Positions 34,901 through 42,484 of a stretch of DNA of 64,000 nucleotides are shown one piece after another. Within the stretch, counting starts at the first letter, position 1. Every line of letters starts with the position of its first letter. Location of the stretch: contig JACEVL010000149.1 in assembly GCA_020284085.1 (NCBI GenBank), forward strand, positions 643,792 to 707,791. Reading direction: 5' to 3'. This stretch comes from Aporrectodea caliginosa (lineage: Eukaryota; Annelida; Clitellata; Crassiclitellata; Lumbricidae). Made by a program: the position numbers and the translations under genes. A model generated the notes under the pieces. That model saw only the letters and a list, made by a program, of their open reading frames with translations. It was not told where the DNA came from and ran no database searches.

Positions 34901-36488
34901 ATAATATCTTCCAGTTGATATCTTATAATAAGGTCTCAGATTCTGTAAACCCTCCTCAAACTAAATTGTCCAAGCCTCATCATCACTGCACAGAGGAAGC
35001 TTTAAATTCTCACCTCCATCTCTCGTCCCAGACTCAACAGGTAACTGACATTTAGAAGCAACAAGACTTCTCGGGTCAAGGGATTCTAGTGTGTATCCAT
35101 GCATGCACAACCTATTTCTAAATAATTTCCTGCTTTTTGATTTCCCAAGTCACGATTGACCCTTGCAGGCAGTGATTACTTCTGGGTCCATTTATCCGCA
35201 GAATATCCATCGTGAGCCTCTATGGCTGTTTCATATTCATCATGGCTTTTTGCTTTTAATCAATCTAAAGACTTCATTCAAATGGTTAATTCATCTTTGC
35301 ACGACTAAGCTTACTGCTCGCTAGTTTAACTAACACTACTCTTTAAACAATGATCAGTTGCACTAACACATAAACATTAATCAATTTAATGCATACATAA
35401 TTGGCTGCTGAAGCGAGAAAATCATTCTGTCTTCATGAATTTGCCAGAGTAGTAATTTCAAAATTCTAATTGATTCTGCAGCTTATATCTGTAGGTTGTT
35501 TCGCCTGTTGGTAGAGGGCTTTTTGCCTGTTGAAATTAATTCATCTCTGCCTTTAGAGGTTAATTTATCTGCGTCTTTTGAAATGAATGTAACTGTGTCT
35601 TTAGAAGTTGATACTTCTTTGTCTTGGAAGTTAATTTTCTGTGATTCTGTGTCTTTGGAGATATATGTTAAGACTTCAGTTTATGCAGTTATGTATCTGC
35701 TGCTGATTTGGAGAAGTAATTGATCATCACAGGCACACTCAAAACAGCGCACCATTTTTAATCTCCCAGCTTGCCGTCAGGAGCGTAGCCAGACTGAAAT
35801 TGAAGAGGAGGCAACTCCAGGAGGCAAGAGGAGGCAACTCCAGGTGTAGTTGGGTTTGGTCAATCGAGGTTCCAGTCTGTAAGAATGCCAGCTAGCTACG
35901 CCTATGCTTGCCGTGGTGTTTATTTCCCATCCTAAAAGTATGATCGGCAAAGAAATCCAGTGTGCAGACTTAGCACCAGTGAACAGCAAAAATGCTAGAA
36001 ATTACTGAGCAGAAGTCAAAGTGTGTGTGTGTGTGTGGATTTGTCTTGATGTATGTGTGTGTATGTGTGGATATGTGTGTGTATATGACTGACTAAACTA
36101 TAATGTTCTTGTTTTAAAATTTCAGACTGATAAACCATTTACTGGATCGACATCCGACCTGCTCTCAGCCTGTGCTGATGTGGGCATCTCACCACTGCAC
36201 ACCATTGCAGGATCACACGACAGCTATCGTCGAAGGGGACCTCTGTCGCCAGAGCTCTGGCCCTCCTCGGTTGGAGTAACAAACGCACATCGCGATTCAA
36301 ACGGAAACAGCCACTCTCGGCCTCGACCCATCGATGACAAAGATCCAGAGAAATTTTATGAAATTGAACTGCGCCCTAACAAGTACGAGGCTGTGAAGGA
36401 GGATGTTGATCTGGGTAGCATTGAGATGCAACCGGTCACTTATTCTCGTTACGCCTATGACAATGCAGTTTTTAGACCTGATGCTTAA
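7668..36488 (+). CDS. ATP11: ATP11-type P4-ATPase (phospholipid flippase), 30 exons
   Basis: Exons: 7668-7703, 11883-12002, 12507-12596, 13244-13324, 14070-14177, 14420-14548, 15117-15336, 16543-16624, 18145-18310, 19085-19166, 19934-20049, 20766-20927, 21573-21739, 22884-23026, 23791-23894, 24473-24586, 25209-25331, 25776-25924, 26637-26793, 28382-28484, 29457-29602, 30012-30071, 30705-30832, 31206-31264, 31948-32027, 32195-32260, 32676-32779, 33643-33817, 34888-35040, 36126-36488. Phases join throughout, giving 1261 residues. P4-ATPases flip phospholipids to the cytosolic leaflet, normally with a CDC50 partner. Visible: DGET in the actuator loop (~182), PISM in M4 (~364), phosphorylated Asp in DKTGT (~417), SSPDE and KGAE in the nucleotide domain, LTGDK (~685) and GDGAND (~801). 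SDLNEELGQ before DKTGT and the M5-M10 sequence fit class VI (ATP11). The first exon ([12 protein letters not shown]) rests on position, phase and donor. The C-tail is longer than in vertebrate ATP11 proteins. The vertebrate paralogue cannot be assigned. Confidence 0.93.
8910..9066. repeat. Degenerate trinucleotide repeat (AGT/GTA/AAT)
   Basis: Interrupted runs of AGT, GGT and AAT triplets in flippase intron 1. The weak reverse-strand Leu/Ile-rich frame across it is a by-product of the triplets. Confidence 0.75.
9908..10004. repeat. TA / TATG microsatellite abutting a transposon
   Basis: A (TA)n run grades into about 16 ATGT tetranucleotides. It ends exactly at the TA target site of the Tc1/mariner-type element at 10005, so the element inserted into the microsatellite edge. 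Confidence 0.9.
10005..11195 (-). mobile_element. Tc1/mariner-superfamily DNA transposon, complete ends
   Basis: The first bases are CAGGGTGGCCCAATATAAAA and the last are their inverted match. The inverted repeats extend about 190 bp on each side (to ~10198 and from ~11003), with scattered mismatches inside. TA dinucleotides at 10003-10004 and 11196-11197 are the target duplication. The element is 1191 bp, lies wholly in flippase intron 1 and encodes a damaged transposase on the opposite strand. Confidence 0.93.
10271..10800 (-). pseudogene. Tc1/mariner-type transposase, C-terminal part, frameshifted
   Basis: The reverse-strand frame 10738-10271 encodes the catalytic C-terminal half: [10 protein letters not shown] carries the second Asp, and [13 protein letters not shown] carries the third acidic residue as Asp. 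By my count 37 residues separate them, as in the DD37D (maT-like) group. Just upstream (about 10740-10800) a different frame reads [11 protein letters not shown], the block expected before [10 protein letters not shown], so one base has been lost near 10750. The N-terminal DNA-binding half is not recognisable in the remaining 200 bp. The element is therefore non-autonomous. Confidence 0.85.
11328..11388. repeat. Short tandem repeat of AAGGTAAGGTA
   Basis: Four to five imperfect copies of a ~16-bp unit built from AAGGTAAGGTATT in flippase intron 1. Confidence 0.8.
12835..12945 (-). mobile_element. tRNA-derived SINE head, degenerate
   Basis: The reverse complement reads like a decayed tRNA: a GGGGAAATGATTGAATGATA A-box region and a degenerate B box before TACCTGCTAACCCC, then GACTCAGCCTTCC. 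The same arrangement is better preserved at 50520-50635. It lies in flippase intron 3. This is not a functional tRNA, as the stems are lost. Confidence 0.5.
13672..13862. repeat. Purine-rich (GGA/GGT) repeat
   Basis: About 190 bp of GAGGAGGTGGA-type units in flippase intron 4, strongly strand-asymmetric. The overlapping reverse Ser/Pro-rich frame is a by-product. Confidence 0.85.
14655..14890 (+). mobile_element. Dispersed SINE-like repeat, family also at 42565-42855
   Basis: Shares ordered blocks with the inverted copy at 42565-42855: GCCAGGGCAGAAA, AGCCAACT, TACACTGTCGGTGGGAA, GAGATGG.GAGGGAG, CATATGCCGA/CATGCCGA, AAGT.GCTA and CAGGGCTAGCTT. It lies in flippase intron 6. The GAGAGGTCAGGGTACTCGCC end looks like a degenerate tRNA B-box region. 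Confidence 0.65.
15440..15665 (+). mobile_element. LINE 3' end with (ATACA)n tail
   Basis: Translates to a typical LINE C-terminal tail ([19 protein letters not shown] ... AFSLLKTF), then GCGGCGCTATATAAATT and (AATAC)n. It lies in flippase intron 7. Confidence 0.75.
15860..15942 (-). mobile_element. LINE 3' tail, (CGTAAT)n type, copy 1
   Basis: Reverse-orientation fragment: (ATCGTA)n, AATCTCCAAAA, AAGCGCAGGGCACCAGC and TTATTCACGAGCGC. The same family is at 16062, 42964 and, forward, at the end of the LINE at 45130-45990. Confidence 0.7.
16062..16147 (-). mobile_element. LINE 3' tail, (CGTAAT)n type, copy 2
   Basis: A more complete copy than the one 200 bp upstream, containing TAAAGCGCCACTCGAAAGCC, which copy 1 lacks. 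Same orientation, in flippase intron 7. Confidence 0.75.
17038..17120 (-). mobile_element. LINE 3' UTR fragment, same family as 1-600
   Basis: The reverse complement matches the 3' UTR of the LINE at the window start: TATAGTAG, ATGTAAGTTGTGAAG, GGTGTGTCTTCCTGCTTGA, AATAAAC. It is a severely 5'-truncated copy in flippase intron 8. Confidence 0.85.
17136..17908. repeat. Tandem pair of ~360-420-bp repeat units
   Basis: Two neighbouring units (about 17136-17490 and 17487-17908) share, in order, CTATATCCATCTAGTATCC, CGATTCGAAAAGTT, ATTCTATAAGCTAGCCTTTT, GATTGAATGATTGTAAGTGA, GTCGTCGCAAGATTTGACTA and GCAAGTTAAACTAGATGGAT. TATCCATCTAG at the start and CTAGATGGATA at the end of each unit are inverted to each other, so each unit looks like a TIR element and the middle border is shared. 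Located in flippase intron 8. Confidence 0.8.
21759..22250. mobile_element. hAT-like MITE (GCCTCCTCTTG family), 8-bp TSD, next to a splice donor
   Basis: Ends CATAGGCGTAGC and GGCTACGCCACTG. Perfect 8-bp TSD TACTCAGT at 21751-21758 and 22251-22258. Shorter relatives are at 46384-46540 and 35778-35906. The interior holds tandemly repeated AAAGTGGGGAAAAA and AAGGTCATCGGA words. The exon-13 donor is at 21740, so the insertion point is about 18 bp into the intron. Confidence 0.9.
23562..23735. repeat. (TTA)n microsatellites
   Basis: Two runs of TTA triplets (about 23562-23588 and 23655-23732) separated by ~65 bp in flippase intron 14. Confidence 0.9.
26145..26375 (+). mobile_element. LINE 3' end with (ATACA)n tail
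   Basis: Encodes [17 protein letters not shown] ... [12 protein letters not shown], the conserved end of CR1/L2-like ORF2 proteins, then GGCGCTATAAAAATTTACAG and (ATACA)n. It lies in flippase intron 18. Confidence 0.8.
26773..26814. repeat. 42-bp direct repeat, left copy (exon 19 end + donor)
   Basis: Identical to 27786-27827. It contains the last 21 bases of flippase exon 19 and the first 21 of intron 19, including the GTGAGA donor at 26794. The two copies flank the insert 26815-27785. Confidence 0.95.
26815..27785. mobile_element. GGGGTCGTCCAT-type element interrupted by a LINE
   Basis: Starts GGGGTCGTCCATTAATTATG, related to the ends of the elements at 37755-38211, 43972-44101 and 57947-58034, and ends AAACCCC. 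C-rich CCCCCTTGTCAACAACTGTC blocks occur near both ends in direct orientation. The expected inverted GGACGACCCC terminus is missing. The whole 971-bp insert lies between perfect 42-bp direct repeats. Removing the nested LINE at 27132-27701 leaves about 390 bp. Confidence 0.75.
27132..27701 (-). mobile_element. LINE fragment (RT C-terminus), 11-bp TSD
   Basis: The reverse frame encodes the post-RT region seen in many invertebrate endonuclease/RT LINEs: [48 protein letters not shown] and [10 protein letters not shown]. The direct repeat GGGTTTGTGTT at 27121-27131 and 27702-27712 is its target duplication. It is nested in the element at 26815-27785. Confidence 0.85.
28053..28177. repeat. ~125-bp direct repeat, left copy (intron 19)
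   Basis: Nearly identical to 28676-28800, with a few substitutions and single-base indels. The pair brackets flippase exon 20 (28382-28484). Confidence 0.92.
28676..28800. repeat. ~125-bp direct repeat, right copy (intron 20)
   Basis: Second copy of 28053-28177. Just upstream (28645-28675) a shorter partial echo of its first 20 bases (CATATAAAAT and AAGGCCAC) occurs. Confidence 0.92.
29320..29390. mobile_element. piggyBac-like mini-foldback, TTAA flanks
   Basis: 71 bp including both flanks. TTAA at each end, inner ends CACTTTAACA and TGTTAAAAGTG (inverted), and the centre CTGCATTGGTT is shared with 31627-31696. It lies in flippase intron 20. Confidence 0.75.
30859..31140. repeat. (GAT)n microsatellite and degenerate extension
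   Basis: A pure TGA/GAT run at ~30861-30903, then about 230 bp of degraded GATGAT / ACAATCATGGTGA words in flippase intron 23. Confidence 0.9.
31440..31770 (+). mobile_element. Decayed LINE 3' end, split by a piggyBac-like MITE
   Basis: Reads [15 protein letters not shown] and then NSFSSF before the MITE at 31627. After it, [11 protein letters not shown] continues in frame once the MITE and one TTAA are removed. These are the GP.LWN.LP and S...FK..LKT blocks of CR1/L2-like LINE tails. It lies in flippase intron 24. Confidence 0.7.
31627..31696. mobile_element. piggyBac-like mini-foldback inside a LINE tail
   Basis: 70 bp, TTAA ... TTAA, with inner ends CACTTTAATGACGAC and TTGTCGTTAAAGTG inverted to each other. 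Sister copy of 29320-29390. Removing it with one TTAA rejoins the LINE reading frame. Confidence 0.85.
31813..31905. repeat. (GAT)n microsatellite
   Basis: About 30 near-perfect GAT/TGA triplets in flippase intron 24, 43 bp upstream of exon 25. Confidence 0.95.
33073..33163 (+). repeat. Dispersed repeat, inverted copy at 40309-40402
   Basis: Shares AGTGCCAGTCCCAAGCCTGG, GAAGGAGGAGGG, TAATGATCTTTGTTATCACA, GTGTCGTTAAA and AAACTACTACTAG with the reverse complement of 40309-40402. It lies in flippase intron 27. The family is unknown, probably a SINE. Confidence 0.75.
35778..35906. mobile_element. hAT-like MITE, 129 bp, 8-bp TSD
   Basis: Ends CAGGAGCGTAGCC and AGCTACGCCTATG. Perfect TSD CTTGCCGT at 35770-35777 and 35907-35914. 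Internal GAGGAGGCAACTCCAGG words tie it, inverted, to the GCCTCCTCTTG family. It lies in flippase intron 29. Confidence 0.88.
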
Positions 36489-36799
36489 CGTTTACTTGTA
36501 ATATTTTGGTGACTGATATGGGTCAGATTGAACTGGAATCTGTGATAGTAGCAACTTGCAAGCAGACACTGCTGTACATATTAATAGGCCTTTTTCGTGT
36601 ATTTCTTACCATAGGTCACAGGGCCTGTGATAAGAATTGTATTTCTGGGTTTTTTCATTATTGTTTGGTTCACCGTCTCATAAAGCAATGGTTAGTCTAC
36701 TTGGCTTTTGATTTTCAAAAAGATTGTGTCCAGTAAACTGTTACTGTTTTCACTGTTTTGAAATGAAGCCGAGTTATGCAGTCATACAGGCTAACCTCA

Positions 36800-36973
36800 G
36801 GAGTAGTATGTATTTATGTGTGTATGTATATGTATATATATATATATATATATTATGTATGTATGTATATATATACAGGAGTTTTACACTAGTAGGTATT
36901 TATGTGTGTATGTATATGTATATATATATATTATGTAGGTATACTAGTAGGTATTTATGTGTGTATGTATATG

Positions 36974-37011
<38 letters not shown>

Positions 37012-37132
37012 GTATGTATGTATGTATATATATACAGGAGTTTTACACTAGTAGGTATTTATGTGTGTATGTATATGTATATATATATATTATGTATGTA
37101 TGTATGTATGTATGTATATAAGTGTATATAGA
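36800..37132. repeat. Compound TA/TATG satellite with repeated 40-60-bp blocks
   Basis: Four blocks of GTAGGTATTTATGTGTGTAT followed by TATATG and (TA)n, two of them preceded by AGGAGTTTTACACTA. It lies in the flippase 3' UTR or just beyond. The Tyr/Ile/Val-rich forward frame is a by-product. Confidence 0.9.
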
Positions 37133-37316
37133 GAGAGTTTTAAAGCCGTTGTTAGTAATTTATTGACTGATTGATTATGCTGGGTATTATTTTCACGGTT
37201 TTGACTTGCGTTTTGAGCAAGTTTTGACCTTAGATCTCATGAAAGATGTTCCATCTTACTGATTGTTTTGTAACTAACTGCTTCATAAATATTTTATCTG
37301 TTTCTGAGATTTACAA

Positions 37317-37322
37317 AATAAA
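37317..37322 (+). promoter_or_regulatory. Candidate poly(A) signal of the flippase gene
   Basis: AATAAA about 830 bp after the stop codon at 36488, followed by T/G-rich DNA. It is the clearest signal downstream on this strand. Assignment is by position only. Confidence 0.45.
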
Positions 37323-37674
37323 TATTTAAGCTGTTTCACTTGCAATCCTGATTATGATGTGATTATCTTAGATTGTTTTAATGATATTAGGGCTTTGTCT
37401 TTTATGTGATTGTTATTGATTGAAGTTGTATGGACCAATAATTAACATACAATAGACTCTTTAAATGTATTCAGTTTACAAGTTTGATTTAAAGTTGGGC
37501 AGCGTTGTTACTGCATTTGTCTCATGATATTAACAAACATCAGTTGTTTGGTAACTGCGTATGTGTTGTCGCCTACAAACACTTAAAAAAATGCCACATT
37601 GGCTGTATTTAGTTCTACTGAACGAGTTACTAGACATTTGTGTCCGTTTACTAGTAGTAGACACCTGTATACAC

Positions 37675-37740
37675 TCAGGTGGTTAGAATGCTGTACTGTC
37701 AGCCCAAAGTTCATGGTTCTAGGTTCAGTACAGACAGAAT
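37675..37740 (+). mobile_element. tRNA-like SINE head fragment
   Basis: GGTGGTTAGAATGCTGTACT resembles a tRNA A box and GGTTCTAGGTTCAGTAC a B box, in tRNA spacing but without pairing stems. It abuts the MITE at 37755. Confidence 0.5.
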
Positions 37741-37754
37741 TTTCAATTTGTTAT

Positions 37755-38211
37755 GGGGCCGTCCATAAATGACGTCACGCTATTTTGGCCGATTTTAACC
37801 CCCCTCCCCTCGTCACACTTCGTCACAAAACGTAAGACCCCCTCTGAAAAATGACGTCACAAAGCTCTGACCCCCCCCCTAAAACCAATTTCCATGGCGA
37901 AGCAAAATGCTCCTTCATGGAACAAATAGTGCATGAATATTTTAAAATCTAACGGTGACCAAATATTGAAATAATTAGAAAATTATTAATAATGGTGCCC
38001 GTATACATTAAAATAATTAAAAAATAATGAAAATTTAATCCTCAAAATTAGGGTTATTATTAAAGTTAAATTGTTGTTAATTGTTAAATTTAATAACATA
38101 GACCTGGTGTGACGTCACACTACTCTGACCCCCCCACCCCCATGTCACACATCGTCACAAATTTCCGACCCCCTCCCCCCTAGGTGCGTGACGTCATTTA
38201 TGGACGGCCCC
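37755..38211. mobile_element. GGGGCCGTCCATAAATGAC-type MITE, 457 bp
   Basis: Terminal inverted repeats of about 24 bp (GGGGCCGTCCATAAATGACG and its complement). TAT directly flanks both ends, a probable 3-bp TSD. It contains C-runs, CGTCACA words and four TGACGTCA palindromes. There is no coding capacity. It lies between the flippase gene and DRC12. Confidence 0.85.
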
Positions 38212-39126
38212 TATTCCAGTGGGACCTCTTAGTGAACTCCGTTATAAAATGAATTTGACAGTACAGTGCTGATTGGGAGGTGAGGGTGAAGGAAAAAATG
38301 AGTAGCCACATGCCATGTGTAAACATTAAGAAATGTTAACGTTTCACATCCATGTTTGGCTCTAAGGGACTGATCACAGTAGATGCTAAAACTATGTGTG
38401 ATTCGAGAATCTACAGGTTGGGGCATAGACTTCCTGATTAATGCTATCCCTTACCAAATGATAAGCAATATTTTTCTGATTACAATTTTCCGTCCGCACG
38501 TTTATTCCACTTGTCATTATTGTTCCTGTTGAATTTTGACAAAGTACTGTGATAATTTTGATGTAAAGTGTATTCAATAATAATTTTGAGATGCGTCAGA
38601 TTATCTTTGCCTTATGTTGAAACAATAAAGTCACGTGCCTACAACAATTATTTATAGCTATCAGTAATAAACTGATTTAGAAACATGCATTTCCCATCTG
38701 ATTCAAAATATACCTTCAGAACCTTGTGTTGTAAGATTAACGGCACTTGGTTCCTCTGTGCCAGTTTCTATCAATACAGGCAAGGTAAGGCAAATAATTA
38801 TCAAGACAATATAAAAATTTGTACAGTGCTATAAAAATTACAACACTTCTTTTGATTGCAAAAGCACATTGCAGGTACTTGGGTAACAAGAATTAGAAAG
38901 TGGTACTCGCATAGGATTGTGAAATGTTTGGGAGAAAACGTTTGATGGGTGATGACCAGAAACAGAATGGGAAAGTTTCTCATCTTCTGTTTAAATGATT
39001 TGGATATAGCATTTCAATATGGTCTGGTGAGTTTCAGGCACCATACCATTAATTTATCCAATCTCCCGCCATTTCTATCAACAAGCCCTGACTGCTCGGA
39101 GCAAACGTAGAACAGGCTTGTAGAAC

Positions 39127-39161
39127 ACCCGACGAAGGCGCTATATATATATATATATATA

Positions 39162-39208
<47 letters not shown>

Positions 39209-39232
39209 ATATATATGACCCGACGAAGGCGC
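39127..39232. repeat. (TA)n tract flanked by a 15-bp direct repeat
   Basis: ACCCGACGAAGGCGC occurs at 39127-39141 and 39218-39232, bracketing a (TA)n run with small interruptions. It lies about 220 bp upstream of the DRC12 start codon. Confidence 0.9.
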
Positions 39233-39238
39233 GCTGCC

Positions 39239-39252
39239 ATCACCATAGCAAC
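39239..39252 (-). promoter_or_regulatory. X-box-like (RFX) motif upstream of DRC12
   Basis: The reverse strand reads GTTGCTATGGTGAT, close to the RFX X-box (GTTGCCATGGCAAC type). The left half-site GTTGCT and central AT fit, and the right half is imperfect. It lies about 200 bp before the start codon. RFX factors drive many ciliary genes, and DRC12 is ciliary. Confidence 0.4.
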
Positions 39253-39452
39253 ATGAACGTAAACACCGTAAATCCGTCAAATTTCCTCCGGTTACTAGGA
39301 CAGTTCTGTTTATGTTCGGCGGTTCTTAACATTTAGTTAACTAATAACTGATTCGATAACACGCAATTGTGCTTGGATTATAGTATAACGTCATCGTTTC
39401 AATTGGGGCTTCCGAAAGTAATTTTGCTTCGACGAATTAATTTCATTCAAGA

Positions 39453-42400
39453 ATGCCGCCGAAAAAGAGGAGAGGAAAGAAAACGAGAACCAGCGGTTGG
39501 TTAATCAGCCAATAAACTTAATACGTTTAAACTCATACAACGATAGTTAGGCAGAACGCCCTATATAAATTTACAATAGTTTTAGATAAATAAACAAATG
39601 TGCTAATGCTATGCAGTATTGCTTAATCTAGATTCATTTACTGTGTTTATGGGTGCGGGCCGAATCGAAACCCGAATCCCCGAAAGGCATTTCGGCGAAT
39701 TCGCCCGTATCCCCGAAACTGATTTTCTAAGTCCGACCCGAATGAATATAATAAAAAAATAAACATTTGAATAGGCAGTATATCGATATACATTGCTAAG
39801 TCTATGTTATGTTTACAATTTAACTCTGAATAGCTGCCGCTTTCTAGAAAACTGTTTTCAATCGGGCTTTTGTCTGTTTTCAGCGTTTTCGGGGATTCGG
39901 GTTTCGGGGATTCGGGCTGACCCCGTGTTTATTAATTGGCATACACATGTCGGCGGGCTGATGTGTCAGTGCAGAGGTCGGGTACAGAGGGGTTCAAAAA
40001 CCCGCCAGGACAAAATGAGTAACTCATGAATTCTGATCCACTGGTGCTCAATCTCCTGCATTAAACTTGATGACTGCACAAAGAAAGTTTCAGATTTGAT
40101 CCAAAAAGAAAACGGCAACTGACTGCTCACAGTTTAATGGCGAAGCAAATGCCCAGAGACAGGGCACCTTAAAGATGTTCTGATTATCAGAAATGGATGC
40201 GGCAAAGTCTGACATGGCTTAACGTTTGCTACCAATGCATAAAATGGATATGCATGTGTTACATGACTGTACCCCGTCAGTGCAATATCGGATGGCAAGA
40301 GAGAAGACTAGTAGTAGTTTCAATTTAACGACACTTTGTGATAACAAAGATCATTAACTTCACCCTCCTCCTTCATCCAGGTTTGGGACTGGCACTGCCT
40401 GGCACTAGGGCATGGATGTGCAATGGCGCGTTAGAGAACACTGGCTACTGACCCTAGCTTATATACTAAGGTTGCAAAAATTGAGTTGCGAGCTCTTCAT
40501 GTGCATGACCACCTCTTAAGGTTAGCTTAAAGCAACTGTTCTTCTGTCATGGTTTAGGTATTGTTATCCACAATTTTGTATATGCATTGTTACAAATGTA
40601 CTGGTAAACATGAATTGTAGTGCAATTGAGCATTTTGTGAAAGTGGCCCTGGGCAGACTGAATTCAATTGAGTTAATGCTATATTTTTCAGAAGGCGAAC
40701 TGACTGTTGATGACAAGTTTAAGAAGACGCTTGAGGAAATTGAAGCTCTGAAAGATCACCTTGGTAAATCTGCAGCTATGTGTATCAGAACAACGCTTTT
40801 GAGTTACTGAAATATGTGCTTTATTAAGTGTTGGCATACATACATATATCTTGTGGTAAAGATTTTATTCCATACCCATTAAAAGAGAATTTATCTTGAA
40901 CTGGCTGACTGAATTTGTTACTGTAAAATGCATCAGTGAATACATACCTATTAAACATAGAGTCTATGCCCATGAATTATTTATGTGAAAGCCATAGGCA
41001 TAATATTTAATGATGCAGATCTTAATATGTTAAAACAGTGAAGAAATTGCATTCCGTCTTCTTTGCAACACTAGCTCAGTAATTACATACTGGAAAGCAG
41101 CACATCTCTCTTGTGACAGATTTATTTCGTAGCAACAAACTTTAGGCCGGTTCTTTTGTCCATTTGTCAATAGGCTAATAATCTATTTCTAACAGTAACT
41201 TCTCAAGCAGCCGATTCTTCATTCTTCCATCCAATATTTTTAATAGGCAATTTCTATGCAACCTAGCAGTCACCAGGCTGTGTAAAGACTTCCACTCAAC
41301 TGTTTCATAACATTTTTACAGCCTTTATTCAGCTGCTTGATTTTTATGCTCACTATCACTGATCAGTATAGTAAATAGTAATATTAAGCGAGTTATCAGT
41401 TCTGCACCACCCATTTTAATAATTGCCAGGTCGCTGAGCGAGCGAGATGATAATAATCTGTTGTGTTGTTCCAGCCATACGCAAAGACCTTGTTCGCCGT
41501 TCCAAGGAAGTGAGTGAAGAATGGAAAGAACGAATGAAGACAGCAGAGTTCAACCTGGAGGATGTGAAGGACACTCACAGAGCAGTCAGTGCAGGTAATA
41601 AACATTGCCTTGCAATTTATTTGACTGGTATTATGCTGCCACGTATTCAATACTATTATTGCCATTATTTTTGTATTTATTTTGATCATACACGAATAAG
41701 CAATTTGCAATTCTCTGTAACAAAAGAAGAGGACTATTTTTATGTAGGGGCTGAGGCTTTGAGAGTGTGCATGAACTGTTATTATAGTTGAACAGGCAAT
41801 TTAAGGCATCATTATTTTTTCATTTCTGATGTTATTCAGTTTATAATAAATACACCTCAACCGATTCTTATTATTATGTCTCAGATTCTTTAACTTAAAA
41901 TTGTATAATCTCATAACCTGAGCGAAGTGTGCTTGAAGTTGTAGCGTTTCAAGTGATTGATTAAATTACATGGCCAGGTGCCATCTCTTTTAGATATGAC
42001 TCGACAGTACAAGACGATGCAGGTGGAAACAAGCCAACGAATTCAACACTTGGAAACCGATCTGGCACAGACGAAAGCTCGGCTAGGTGACTGCCAGTCA
42101 GTGGCGTAACTAGGGGTTCTGCGCCCGGGGCAAGAATTTCCTGAAAATTTTTTCTCACTTCCCCAAACATTTCTGATGACATTTTTTGTTTTTGTTTTTT
42201 TTCTTTTTCACTGTTTTTCAACAAGAAACTTGTCAAATATCATTTTGCGCCCCCCTTGCCCGCGCGCCCCCAGACTCACGTACAAAAGTTACTTTTTAAC
42301 TATTTTTCTATTTTTACCTGATTTCTTTTTAAAAACATTTTCAGACCTAATTTTGCGCCCCCCGTCCTGCGCCCGGGGGCCGCCCCCCTGCCCCCCTCGT

Positions 42401-42453
42401 TACGCCACTGCTGCCAGTAGCTGTCTCTATTTATATAGAATATTTATATAGAA

Positions 42454-42484
<31 letters not shown>

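Noticed and set aside
36724..37131. Tyr/Ile/Val-rich forward frame of 135 codons
   Set aside because: It is a translation of TA/TATG microsatellite DNA.
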